DNA of 64,000 bases from Hyposmocoma kahamanoa (GCF_003589595.1 NW_020653718.1:1068933-1132932), one strand, 5' to 3'; positions 54,035 to 64,000 are shown, numbered from the stretch's first letter. Numbers and translations are program-made. Notes: a model not told the origin generated them from the letters alone.

Positions 54035-54275
54035 GTGAAAGAGTGAATGTGAGCAACAGTGAACATTACTGCGTTCCGGTTTTGAATGGTAATGGTGCTG
54101 GTGGAATTACAGGAACAAGTTTAATTATGTCTCAGGGTAATGAACGCTGTGGCAGTGCTCCTCAGATCTTCGCGATTAAAGCTCTGAGTGGCACTACAAC
54201 TGCTATCGACAGGCTTGTCGCTTATCACCAGGTGCACGACTTATTCGTCCCGTGACTTGATATCATAAAAACAAT
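54035..54275 (-). mobile_element. Lep1-type Helitron fragment
   Basis: 'gtgaacattactgcgttccg' through 'ggtaatggtgctggtgg' to 'ttattcgtcccgtgacttgat', lacking the 3' end segment. An S2 tail ('tgtgagtgtgtgggttatta') follows at 54338. Confidence 0.65.
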
Positions 54276-54744
54276 GTTTATGTATATTTTATAATAATGT
54301 TAATAATAAATAACATGTGTCAGATAACCACAGCAAACATCTGTGAGTGTGTGGGTTATTATTACTATTATTATTATTATTATTATCTGGTCTCAAACTA
54401 GGTAATTCCTTATACTACGAGTATCAGAGCAGCGAAATTTATTTCGGAATATCCCAACCAAATCCAATACCAAATCGTTGGGTCACCGAGATAGTCAAAC
54501 ATGCAAAAAGCCATGCAATATGTCGCACAAATTGATTTGAACGGCTGTTACACTATTTTTTCCACATTGAGCTATAATGTCGGTTATTCAATGCTTGTCG
54601 TAGGCCACAACGACGCTTCACATCGGTTGGTATTGTGGTCAAGCGTACGCTGTATAAGATTAAGAAAACTAAAAGAACTTTTAGTTCATACCTATAGTTG
54701 TAAAAAACTACGAGGGAAGATGTAGTTGGAGGATCCAAAAGAAC

Positions 54745-55045
54745 CAGGAGCTGGAGAAGAACATGCCTGAGCCCAATATTATCAGAGAAATCAAGTCCGC
54801 AAGGCTCCGCGCTCGCACATTTTGAAAGGAAGCTTATAGGGCAGTGAAAAGGGACTACATGTGACGTCCTAGAGGTCGACAACCGGTTAGTAAGCCATAA
54901 TATCGATGGAGGGACGAAGTGGAGAAAAACCCCCGCGCCCTGCACGCAAAGAACTGGGATGAGATCGCACAAGACAGGGCGCGCTGGCGCCAACTCGTAT
55001 CGGAGCCCTAAGCCCACCTCGGGTCCCAGAACCAGCGGAGTAAGT
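54745..55045 (+). pseudogene. Decayed LINE reverse transcriptase C-terminus
   Basis: E-P-N-I-I-R-E-I-K-S-A-R-L at about 54768-54807, then R-G-R-Q-P-V-S-K-P...Y-R-W-R-D-E-V and W-D-E-I-A-Q-D-R-A-R-W-R. Several stops and shifts are present. The same family as 43943-44310, on the other strand. Confidence 0.75.
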
Positions 55046-55385
55046 TGCCTTACTTACTAGTTACAATAAGAAACTATAAATCATAATATGGAAACATATT
55101 GAAAGTAAAACGTGACCAAATCTTTCATGACAGTGTGACTTTGATGATGCTCGCGTTCAGTACCATTGACAATACACTAAAAAAACATAATAAAAAACAA
55201 ACTTAAAAACTCTTAGGGAAAATACAAAAGTAAAGGTGTAAATTCCAGTGCCATTGTCAATGCAACTATTTTTTTTCTCTACCTTAGTGTTAACGAAGTC
55301 AAAACCTTCATCATCATTATGAACGTTAAATGTGACAATTTCCTGTCACTTAGCCACGCTGAATTCACCTTCTGTGATTTTACCG

Positions 55386-55394
55386 TATAAAAAG
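55386..55394 (+). promoter_or_regulatory. TATA box of OBP C
   Basis: 'tataaaaag' lies 50-58 bases upstream of the start codon, leaving room for a 5' UTR of about 30 bases. It is the clearest core promoter in the window. Confidence 0.6.
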
Positions 55395-55443
55395 GTAGTG
55401 TGAATTGGTGGCTTGCATTGTTTGGTGTTGAACGTCCTACAGA

Positions 55444-55491
55444 ATGCATCGTTTTGTTGTGTTAGTAGCATTTGGAGTTGCCTCGGTGTTG
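55444..55491 (+). CDS. OBP C exon 1 (signal peptide)
   Basis: Sixteen codons from ATG to g|gtaagt, phase 0. Uniformly hydrophobic after M-H-R, as expected of a signal peptide core; cleavage probably falls near the exon boundary. Confidence 0.8.
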
Positions 55492-58400
55492 GTAAGTGGG
55501 TGTATCGTTTTATCAATATGAAAACAGACTATAACTCAGACATAAATAATATTTATTTCGTAGGTAAACAAATTACTCCTTGAAAACGTCATATTGATTG
55601 AATTTTCTTACTCATTCATATGGCAGATTCCCTGAGATGAATAAATAGAAAAATTTTAGGCGTTGCTCTTTGTTTACATTTATCATTTACAATATTTCTT
55701 TAACAAATGATGATAGATCAAGACAACTTGCGAGAGCTAAACAGTTCACCACTATGGATTTTCGTTATCCAAGTATGCAGAAGCAGCATGATAATCTCTG
55801 ACGTAAAGTTTTTGTTTCGCTATACTTTTAAACCTCATAAATAGCAAGTTTGTAATATAAACCGGAATTTTAATACAAAAGCATATATATTCCGTAGAAA
55901 AATCAAATTACGAAATTGAAGACTACGTGTTAGATAAAGATGTATGGAGAGACGACACGCCTCCAGAATCCACACAAATTTGATTCAAAGTATATTCCAT
56001 AGCATTTAAGTTTATTTGAAGAGAGCAATCCCTAGAGTTTCTTGCTCGTTCTTCTCAGGGAGGTCAGCGTAGTGAACGAGCAGTAGCTTAAATGTGACGT
56101 TTTCAAGTGTAAATTTATTTTATCTATGGAATAAATAATCTTTGACTTTGACTTTGACTATCAATAACAGCTAGTTTATTTCTATTCCTCTTATTCATAT
56201 TATGTTTATTGGACGGCCTCAGACGTTACATCGTGCCAGGGCCGAACCGTGCTCCGGTCATGCGTGACACAGTAAAGTATCTATATTATGCTTTTATATG
56301 AACTAATTCATTTTAGACCGACTGATCGCTTTCCAGTAGAGGCATGGACTCGGCCCGGTCTAACATAAATTAGTCGATACAAAAGTAAAAATAATATAGA
56401 TATTACCTATTTTGACCGTGTCACGGCCGGTGCACGACCGGAGCATGGCCCGACCCCGGCACAGTGTAAGGTGAATTAGCCTTTATAATGTGGACGCTAG
56501 ACGAGGAGGTTCCGGGTTCGATTCCCGGTAAGACCAAATTGGGAAACGAAGTTTTCTAAATTGATTCTGGTGTGGGTGTTATGGGAAGTACCCTGGAGTA
56601 AACTCTGGTACTCATAATAAAGGGAATAGTTGAAGTTTTAACCATACGAAGTTCCGAATATCTTGAAAATTTTGTCATTAACTAAAGGCCAGATGACGGT
56701 GGCATCCTGTTCTTTACTAGAACTTCTTTGTTACTGAACGTGTTTTAATACTAGTTTTCACACGAGCATCACGTTCACAGGGTCCTGTTCATGCAAAGAA
56801 CAAGTTGCCATCGTGTGAACGGGCCGTAATCTGTTAAACCATTTGCATGACTGTGGCAGCAAAAATATTTTCATAGTGTGATAGAACTGGTTTTATATAT
56901 TCAAAAAGTGCTTTGAATAATGTGAAAATTGTTTACCAATCACTTCCACTTAGCTGAAATTTCAAAAGAGATATTACATCATACATTGACGTGGTCTTGA
57001 TAAACAAAAGCATTTTCATAGATGATAAAACTGATTTTATAGATTCGAAAAACGAGTCAAATCGTTTTAATGTTTATATAATTTGGCATGAATCTAATTG
57101 ATTTACACCGAATAATCTTGAAAACAGGAAATAATTAAAACCCTCGTTGTGTCTTACTTTTGTTGCAGACCATCAAAGAAGAGTGTTTTAAGCTTGCAAA
57201 TCCGGTAAGTCAATGAATCACTTTTATAAGTTACAAATATATCAATAATAAGTTATAAATACGCATTTTGTTACTGACGTGAGTCACCTTAAAGGAGAAA
57301 CCAGTGATAGACCACTTTATAAATCACAATGGCTTAAAACAGTTCGAGATCTACGTACATCTTGCGACAGTTTTGGCTATAGTCAATTCAAGAAGTTTAC
57401 TGTGCTACCAATTAATAATTACCTTAATCAGAATATTTGGTTAATAGTAAGAATAACTTTGCCTTGTAAGAATATTAACAGCCGAGTTGTAAAAGAATTC
57501 GTTGCGTTCGCTGCGTTATGGTTTTGATGGACTAGTGGCGTGGTGGCAAAACTACGTACGCATGGAACTCATCAATTTCATGTCTCAGAGTGCAGTGGCA
57601 ATGCTCTTTAGATCTTTGCGATTTGCGGAGGCTAGGCATTTGAGCGTAACGCCGGATTTTAATATAAATAAAATAAGACTAGGCGGAGGAAAGTGACACA
57701 GATCCGACGTCGACAAGCGCCCGATGGCGACTGACAGCTGGAAAATATTATTTTTTTGGGATAATATGAATTTATAAACTGTAGGCATTGACCTACCAAC
57801 AAATGGACTTCGGGTCTAATACAAAAACTACAAAAAAATGTCCGAGGTTAACCTATACAAACGTAGTGACATGTAACGAAATATAAAAACTAAAACATTT
57901 AATTTAAATTGTAACGTTATTGCAGTACTGCCTAAATTTGCTTATAACTGCCTAAATAAAGGGCCCAAAAACACCATATTCAGCTTCTACTGGAAACTTA
58001 ACAAAATGCACCATATTTAGCTTCGACTGAAAATTACTTGAACACAAGAGTAATGGAATAGCCTTTCTCGTAAATATTAATTAATTTTTTTACAAATTAT
58101 ATTATTATGTCGAACTTTGTACAAATTCACTTAAAGGTATAATAAAGAATTGGGCAGATACATACATACAATTATTACTACAAATGTGAAAAAAAGCATG
58201 TACTATAAGAAATGTACCGATATTCTAACTAAACGTAAAGTCTAATATCCGTGATTCCTATTTATAACAAAACCGTTACGCTTTCGAGTAATTTTGATGT
58301 TTTTTACATAGACAAAATTAGCTTTTGTTTACAAAACAAAAGCTAATTTTGTCTTCGTAAAAACACATAAAAATTCGAGCTAATGTTATTTCGGGCAAAT

Positions 58401-61400
58401 GTATTTTCTGACTTCTGATAGGTAATCCCAAGGCGTAAAACGACTACAACAATATTTTGTTAATATTGCTAACGTTTGATAAAAAAATCATTTTAAAAAT
58501 AGGATTAAAATCAAAGCAACTCTACAGTTTCTTTGTTCTAAATATATCAATCGCTTGTGGTTCGAACAATTGAAAATGACCAAGAAGTTTATATAAGCTT
58601 CTTGAAACTGACGTAATGGGTCCCTTTCCATCTTTTGCGCATGCAATGAGTAGAAAAAGAAAAAGGACAGTTAGCTATTTCATTATTTCGTGTGCTTTTG
58701 TAATTTATATTTACGATTCAGTTATATATAAATTAAATACTATAAAACTGTTCAAAATAACACTTTTAAATGACAAGTATAATAACATAATATATTAATA
58801 ATTATAACAATATATTTGTTTAGTGAAAATATGATACAAAATCCTGTTTTCACACTTTACTGCAGTAATTTTTACAAGTTATTATTTGTACTGCATATAT
58901 TGATACTGCATGATTGACAACCGCGCTGTCACTCGTACAAACGAAGACTATTGCGCAAAACGCTCTGTATGCGATTTTAACGCCCTACAGGTGCGGACAC
59001 TTTTTAGCGCGAACCCGACGTCCATTTATTGATATTGTCAGAATATAGTTGTCGTTTTTGGCACACAGATTTGTTTTACTTGCAAGAGAAAAATTTACAA
59101 ATGGTTCATTATTTTTAGGAATGAAACTATTTTTCCGGATTTAAATCGCGTATATTTGTTTTTTCAAACAAACCGACGTTTCGGGCCCTTTACAGGTCCC
59201 ATGGTCACGGTTGACTGAGGTGGTACAGTCTTCAACCAGTTATGTCTAATATTGATGCAAACCACCCTATTTTTTCAATATAGTTACAATAGTTATTAAT
59301 TAAATACCTTATTTTTAATTTTACAAAGAAAACATTCCAATTTACGCTACATTAAGTTTTACAAATTATTTTATTGAATGAATTTTTTATTAACTTTAAT
59401 TTATTATTAATTATTAATAGAAATTAGAATAAATTAAAACATATTAATTAGTACTGCAGTCTTATGTCTGTTTGGGATTTTTCATTAGAGGAAATACTGG
59501 ATCCCAAACAGGTGGTACGGAGAAACCATCTTCCCGGTTGAAATTAGGATGTTTTTTAATTTCAATGGCCTCTCGCAGCATCCTGGGCAGATAACGGACT
59601 TCTTTTGCAAGGACCTGGGGTTTGTCAAACTTCATTGAATGTGTAGGTTTATCCATGACATGCTCGCAGACTGCAGACTTGTTTACGCGACGGTGTTTGA
59701 CATCAGCTATATGTTCTTTGACGCGGGTACAAATACTTCGCTTTGTTTGTCCAATATAAGAGAGACCGCACTCACAGTCAAGCTTGTAAACTCCTGCATC
59801 CTGTAAGGGGATGTTACATTTCACGGGTCTCAGGAACTGAGAAATCTTCCTCAGGGGCTTGAAATAGGTCTTGATAGATGCGCGCCTGAGGACTCTTCCG
59901 ATCTTGTCTGTAACACCTCTCACGTAAGGTAAGATGGCAGGTCTTCGCTCGACTGTTGGTGGTTTCACACGGGGTCTGCGGCATTGGCGTGGAATCCTCA
60001 ACTTATTCGCATGTAGGACTTGCTTTATATGCTGAAGTTCCCCCGCCAGATGATTACTGTCGCAGACACCATATGCTCTCTGAAACAAAGATTTGCCCAT
60101 TTTCATTTTTTATTAGGTTTATATTAGGTTTATATTAGGGTTATATTATATTAGGTTTTTATTAGGTTCATTATTTAGTTTAGCTAAAAATTTAAGTTAA
60201 GATATTATGACGCGGGTCTGGATTTTAGGAGGTGACGTGTTAGGGGTCGCCCTTTGCGTCCCAAAATTAATATGAATAAAATAAGAACAAGCGGAGAAAA
60301 TTTTACACAGATCCAACTTTTATTAAGCGCTCGATGGCCGTTGACGGGACAGCGGGCGGCGCGGCGTGTCGTTAAACTGCTGGGCAACTTTCAAGATTTG
60401 GGATAAATATTAATTTAATAACTACAGGGCTTCAGTTGAAAAGCAAAAATTAGCCGGTTCTCTGTAGTACTCAAAGAGATATATCTTCACATAAAAATTA
60501 TGTGCAAGGTTAGATATTTCGTTTTTACGTTTCACGTTTTAGCCTGATTTCGGGATTTTATATAATCAGATAAAGTATATCCTATCGTGTAACAAATTAG
60601 CACATTCTTTAAACGATACCCATAAGTGTATCGTATGTTTTTTGTATGACCTTTGTTTTATAGTAACACCTAAACAATTTGATCTAGCAAAATAGATTTT
60701 CCGGCTTCTCCTCGAATGACTTGCTCTAAACCCCTGAGTGTCAATACAACTGAATCTACAAATGAAAACCACTTGCAAATAATGAAGAATTTATAAGGCA
60801 CCTACCTGTAAAGGCATTTATAAATCCACAATAGTCCCAGCTCTAAATTGTTTGGTCGTGGTTTGGAGAGATCCGGTGGCTATTGCGGATGACAATACGT
60901 ATTATAATCATCATATGTCAGTTGATATCATCGAGATCTTAACTGCACACCGAGGGTGCAAGGTTTTGATGTCGAATATAGATAACTAAAACACGCAAAG
61001 TTACCCTACGTCACGGAGGCATGATGCTATTAATTTGCTTATAATATTTTTTTACTCAGGTCACAATGAGTTGTTGCAAAGCACCACCGCCACGACCGTC
61101 AAAAGATGAATCAATTAAGGAATGTTTTGAAAAATTTGGGAAGACACGTAAACCAACTGCAGAAACAGCTGTAAGTGAAATTTCTTTTGAAATTGGCTCT
61201 AAAAGATTAATTATCTACATCATATCTTCGACAAAGTGTACGTGCTTATTATGAATACTATAATTGTTTGAATTACGCGTACAAGTGAATTTATATATCG
61301 AGTTCTTAGATTCATATGATTGTTACACATTGGGTATGTACTAGGGGTGTATGAAAGGAGCCATATACCATTCCTTTTATGTACGTCTAGCGCAGCCTGG

Positions 61401-63310
61401 GCAACATTCGGCGAGTACCTTACGCCGATCGACAAATCCTGTCACCACGATGGCAAGCATTATAGTGTAAGCCATCGATACGACAAGGAAAAGATTGGAT
61501 ATGAACTATTTTTCGGATCTAAATTGCATATTTGTTTTTTCATAACAACGACTCGGAATCTTTATAGTTCCCATAGTTCCATGACTATAATGACTGAGAT
61601 GATATTAGTGATCAACAAAATGGGTAAGGTACCACAACGGTAATTCTCATCACCATCCTTTTCAAGCCCCTGAAGACTACTATTTTTATTTCGTATAACT
61701 TTTGGCAAGGCCTTTATTTTTGGAAGAACCTCTTCGACGGACTGCTGTTCTGGAGATCATACCTGTAGTAAAAACAACAATCATGGATAAACAACAAACT
61801 AAAGCATTGTATTATTAAAACATATAAAATCACACAAAATGTTAATAAAGGATTCTTACATTGAAAGAAGAAGGGATTTAAGGTTAATAGGACGGGGAAC
61901 ATTAGAAGGAAAGAGGTCATACATAGGGCGCACTATAAGTTTTCGGAAATGACCACTTACATAAACAATATTTAAAAAGTAATGACAACATTTGAAAATG
62001 GAACTCTTTGGCTGTAGAATACAGTTTGTTTCACCTGACTGTCACTTATTTTTACATTCTAACGTCATTTTAGAAATTGGTTGTCTACATTACCATGGAT
62101 TTAACTCGTGAAAATTTTCGTAGTATGATTTTCTACGACTTTAAGTGTAATTTAGCAGCTCAGCGGAGTGTCGCTCTGCTTCAAACTGCTTTTGGCGATG
62201 AGGCACCATGCAAGACGAAACATGGATTTATAGTTACGATCCCAAAACAAAGCAGCAATCGAGCGTATGAGTCTTTCGAAATGGTGCAAAGTGCCTCTAA
62301 GCAGGTGATTGCTTCTTTTTTTAATAAAACTGGACACGTGGCTACTGTTGCTTTGGAGAATATTTATACCGTGAATAGGGATTGGTACACGACAATTTGT
62401 TTGCCGGAAGTTATTAACAAACTCCGTAAAAATAACCGTAAACGCCGTATCATCTTGCACCACTACAATGCCAGTTTTCACACGGCCAGACAGATAATTA
62501 AATTTTTGAAGGTGAACAACGTTGACCTTATGAGCCATCCCGCGTACAGTCCCGACCTGGCACCTTGTGACTTTTATTTATTTCCAAAAATTAAGAAGAA
62601 CGATTCAACGTTGTCAACGATTTTCATCACCTGAAGAGACTGTGGAATAGCATGAAAAATATGTTTCAGAGATTGTCACGAAGGAGTGGCATAAATGTTT
62701 TCGAAATTGGTTCATTCGTATGAAAAAGTGCATTAACGCTAACGGAGAATATTTTGGAAACAATATATATATATATATATATACAACAATACATTAATTT
62801 CTGACCATTTATAGTATATTTTCTTATTAATTTCGGAAACTTATAGTGCACCCCACGCACAAGGAGGAAGTCAACTTAGGATATTTAAAAAAAATATCAT
62901 CAAGGGGTTCCCTCATCCAAACCACGTTCACACATAGTGAAGAAGATTTCTCAATTCCTATCACCCGTGGCATGTACGTAACATTAAAGGTCATCAATGT
63001 CATGGTGTTTGAAAAAATATAATATAATGCGATGTAGATCCGAAACAATATTTTTTTTTTCAAATAATGCTTTTTTCTTCAGTGCGAACTCGAATTATGT
63101 ATAGGCAAGAAACAAGGCTATATTGCTGATGATGGGACAATTAACAAGAAGGCTTTAGAAGCAGACGTTGCTGAGAAATTCAAACAAAGTCCTGACCTAG
63201 TTGAGAACATCACAAAGCATTGCATCAACGCTGATGTAGACGAATATGGTTCTGAAGACTTCTGCGAACTGATGAAAACTTCTCATTGTATACATGTGCA
63301 AATTGCTATG
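55444..63310 (+). CDS. Plus-C odorant-binding protein, partial gene, exons 1-4 (OBP C)
   Basis: Exons 55444-55491, 57169-57204, 61060-61170 and 63083-63310 join in phase 0 at GT-AG sites to give 141 residues. The leader is M-H-R-F-V-V-L-V-A-F-G-V-A-S-V-L. Nine cysteines follow: E-E-C-F, then the S-C-C-K pair and K-E-C-F, then five in exon 4. The number and order match OBP A up to the end of its exon 4, so a last exon with about three cysteines should lie right of the window. The product should be a secreted ligand carrier. Introns hold many repeats: a LINE tail, an 8-bp-duplication element, the Penelope-like element and a mariner. No lesion is seen in the four exons. Confidence 0.88.
55600..55870 (+). 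repeat. Dispersed repeat shared with 31530-31770
   Basis: 'ggcgttgctctttgtttaca', 'atccaagtatgcagaagcag' and 'aaacctcataaatag' recur in order near 31570-31740. Confidence 0.55.
56010..56160 (+). repeat. LINE 3' tail
   Basis: 'ctagagtttcttgctcgttc' to 'tatggaataaataatctttg actttgactttg', the same tail as at 50960-51105 but without any RT frame upstream. Confidence 0.7.
56487..56600 (+). mobile_element. tRNA-like SINE head (family S4)
   Basis: 'gtggacgctagacgaggagg' with B box 'gggttcgattcccgg', then 'gttttctaaattgattctgg'. The same family as 43625 and, reversed, about 27900-27990. Confidence 0.65.
57169..57204 (+). CDS. OBP C exon 2
   Basis: Twelve codons, T-I-K-E-E-C-F-K-L-A-N-P. The acceptor is ...cttttgttgcag|acc and the donor is ccg|gtaagt, phase 0 to 0. 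It carries the first cysteine. Confidence 0.78.
57520..57770 (-). repeat. Lep1-like fragment joined to a repeat shared with 60205-60410
   Basis: 'tcatgtctcagagtgcagtg' and 'gatctttgcgatttg' are Lep1-like. 'aataaaataagactaggcgg agga' and 'cacagatccgac' then match 'aataaaataagaacaagcgg' and 'cacagatccaac' near 60275-60310. Confidence 0.5.
57786..59030. mobile_element. Member of the 8-bp-duplication family, right end lost
   Basis: It starts 'cattgacctaccaacaaatg', follows the 41706-42725 copy with small indels and ends at 'gaacccgacgtccatttatt', without the final inverted repeat. It contains an internal hairpin at 58310-58354 not present in the other copy. Confidence 0.8.
58310..58354. repeat. 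Perfect 21-bp-arm hairpin
   Basis: The arm beginning 'agacaaaattagcttttgtt' is mirrored exactly after a three-base loop. It lies inside the 57786 element. Confidence 0.9.
59121..60106 (-). mobile_element. Penelope-like element 3' half with intact GIY-YIG ORF
   Basis: The ORF (59462-60106, 214 codons from ATG at 60106) ends in a GIY-YIG endonuclease domain. It contains Y-K-L-D-C-E-C-G-L-S-Y-I-G-Q-T-K-R-S-I-C, then R-V-K-E-H and H...F-D-K-P-Q-V-L-A and the acid-rich R-E-A-I-E-I-K-K. This domain sits at the C-terminus of Penelope-like reverse transcriptases and nicks target DNA. The RT domain is absent upstream, where the ORF starts K-S-L-F-Q-R-A-Y, so the copy is 5'-truncated. The 3' UTR (59121-59461) contains the tail repeated at 2265, 7990, 23345, 28823, 35139, 45755, 48780, 52988 and 61500. 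The GIY, Arg and Glu positions look preserved. Confidence 0.85.
60108..60172. repeat. Short tandem repeat of 'ttatattagg'
   Basis: Four to six imperfect copies of 'tttatattaggt' just 5' of the Penelope-like ORF. Confidence 0.85.
60205..60415 (-). repeat. Dispersed repeat shared with 57650-57740
   Basis: 'gcgctcgatggccgttgacg' and 'aataaaataagaacaagcgg' match the 57.7-kb segment in the same orientation. No coding frame is recognised. Confidence 0.5.
61060..61170 (+). CDS. OBP C exon 3
   Basis: Thirty-seven codons, V-T-M-S-C-C-K-A-P-P-P-R-P then K-E-C-F-E-K-F-G-K. The acceptor is ...tttttactcag|gtc and the donor is gct|gtaagt, phase 0 to 0. The C-C pair with following prolines is the Plus-C hallmark. 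Confidence 0.88.
61375..61615. repeat. Repeat of the 34060 type joined to a Penelope tail fragment
   Basis: 'caccacgatggcaagcatta' at 61442 matches 34157. 'gaactatttttcggatctaa' and 'atatttgttttttcataaca' at about 61503-61545 are a diverged Penelope-like tail. Confidence 0.5.
61922..62853 (+). pseudogene. Mariner transposon, both ends present, transposase dead
   Basis: Inverted ends 'agggcgcactataagttttc' and 'gaaacttatagtgcacccc' bound a transposase frame from ATG at 62095. Start M-D-L-T-R-E-N-F-R-S-M-I-F-Y-D-F-K, then an internal deletion after G-D-E-A-P. The frame continues with I-A-S-F-F-N-K-T-G-H-V-A and ends A-Y-S-P-D-L-A-P-C-D-F-Y-L-F. The second catalytic Asp is replaced: H-H-Y-N-A instead of H-H-D-N-A. 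The first Asp region is lost in the deletion, and the C-terminus is frameshifted. It lies in OBP C intron 3. Confidence 0.88.
62860..63027 (+). other. Exon-like open frame of unknown identity
   Basis: The frame through 'aggaggaagtcaacttagga' reads E-E-V-N-L-G-Y-L-K-K-I then S-L-I-Q-T-T-F-T-H-S-E-E-D-F-S-I-P-I-T-R and G-M-Y-V-T-L-K-V, ending in TAA. Composition looks coding-like, but no domain is recognised and no matched splice sites or start are clear. The opposite strand is also open. It lies between the mariner and OBP C exon 4. Confidence 0.25.
63083..63310 (+). CDS. OBP C exon 4
   Basis: The exon is 228 nt, 76 codons, phase 0 to 0. The acceptor is ...gcttttttcttcag|tgc and the donor is atg|gtaaat. 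It runs C-E-L-E-L-C-I-G-K-K-Q-G-Y-I to C-I-H-V-Q-I-A-M, with five cysteines at exon residues 1, 6, 47, 61 and 69. It aligns with OBP A and OBP B exon 4. Confidence 0.9.
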
Positions 63311-63951
63311 GTAAATATTACGATTGAAATAGTACCTACTTTGCACTCTTATTGTAATAAGGCCACATCTGCAAAATGGCAATTTTTGAAGAGATATACT
63401 TAAAGATTCTATTAAAGAAATTAGTTGATAACTTTTTAGTCTAGAGTCGATTACCTCAGATCGAGTTCAAACGTTTTCGTACTGATACGCTTCATTTTAC
63501 TTGAGTCGACTGTCAGGGGCACTGGCTTTATTTCAGAATTTATTTTTTACTTTTTTTTTAAATTAAATCCATTTGAAAAATATACATCGTATACTAAGCG
63601 TGTTCTATTTGGTTCAGTTGATATCATTGGTGTATGTAAAGTACCTATTGAATACAACGGTTTTCTTGTAAAATTTAGAGGTAACTTTGTGTTTTTTTTC
63701 TTTTCTCTTGTAAAAACTTTTAGGAGCCCTGTTTTCACACCGTATGGTAATCACTAATCAACTAATCAGTGATTATCCTCAATTTAACTACATAATTTTT
63801 TCAAAGTGATTAATTGAAAATGTCGAACTTTCTCTGTTATGTGGAATCAATCAAAGCTTTGAGGTTGTATCGACCCTTATATAGAAGAGTTATAACATGT
63901 CTCATACACATAATTAGTTTCATGTAGTTTGTATTATTTTATGACTTTCAT
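63311..63951. other. Right-hand intron DNA of OBP C, no exon 5 seen
   Basis: I looked for a phase-0 exon with a cysteine-rich end like OBP A exon 5 and found none. 'gtcaggggcactggctttat ttcagaat' matches 48600-48630, so part of it is repeat. Confidence 0.5.
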
Positions 63952-64000
63952 CATTGACTTACAATTATATGGACGTCGGGTCCGCGCTAAAAAGTGTCCG
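63952..64000. mobile_element. Start of another 8-bp-duplication family element
   Basis: 'cattgacttacaattatatg gacgtcgggtccgcgctaaa' matches the left end of 39907 closely and runs off the window. Confidence 0.8.

Noticed and set aside
61320..61643. A 107-codon plus-strand ORF
   Set aside because: It spans a dispersed repeat also present at 34.1 kb and a Penelope-like tail fragment.
1..64000. CRISPR arrays, operons, bacterial or viral systems
   Set aside because: No spacer-repeat arrays or ribosome-binding-site-led gene strings are present; introns and transposon content are clearly animal nuclear.

Overview
The window is AT-rich, intron-bearing, transposon-dense nuclear DNA from an insect, almost certainly a moth or butterfly. 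The evidence is chemosensory gene families (an odorant receptor and Plus-C odorant-binding proteins) with canonical GT-AG introns, plus many copies of repeats that resemble typical lepidopteran ones: a Lep1-type Helitron fragment family, tRNA-derived SINEs, Bombyx-type mariners, RTE/Jockey-like LINE tails and a Penelope-like element. Family names come from memory of typical sequences, since no search was possible. The species cannot be named.

Host genes. (1) Minus strand, 6370 to 2708 and probably beyond the left edge: three exons of a 7-transmembrane odorant receptor with matching phases, plus a possible first exon at 8801-8826. A separate small membrane-protein ORF (3560-4092), broken by one frameshift, sits in the receptor's intron on the same strand. 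(2) Minus strand, 38101 to 31918: a complete five-exon Plus-C odorant-binding protein (OBP A, 178 aa, 12 Cys), assembled from its splice sites. (3) Minus strand, 28042-28266: an orphan copy of OBP exon 4 (OBP B) that has lost one conserved cysteine and has no partner exons that I could find. (4) Plus strand, 55444 to 63310: four exons of OBP C, with a TATA box; its last exon lies right of the window. OBP A and OBP C are divergently transcribed, and every intron is phase 0 in both. Their products should be secreted carriers of small hydrophobic ligands in sensillum lymph or other fluids; the receptor would act in sensory neuron membranes.

Mobile DNA fills most of the rest. 12191-17181 is a complete Ty3/gypsy retrotransposon with identical 195-bp LTRs, a tRNA-Pro primer site and three coding lesions. 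20160-22990 is a decayed LINE. 59121-60106 is the 3' part of a Penelope-like element with an intact GIY-YIG ORF; its tail recurs at about ten other sites. Two mariners lie at 30014 and 61922. Several MITE-like families with terminal inverted repeats are present: a 610-bp pair (24888, 46686), a family with 8-bp target duplications (39907, 41706, 57786, 63952), and a 'gggggtctac' family (37270, 44358, 46408, 51757). About a dozen Lep1-type and about fifteen SINE fragments are scattered throughout, often nested. A ~400-bp alternating GT/GC tract lies at 38536-38932.

No CRISPR, operon, rRNA or convincing functional tRNA gene was seen; all tRNA-like stretches belong to SINEs.
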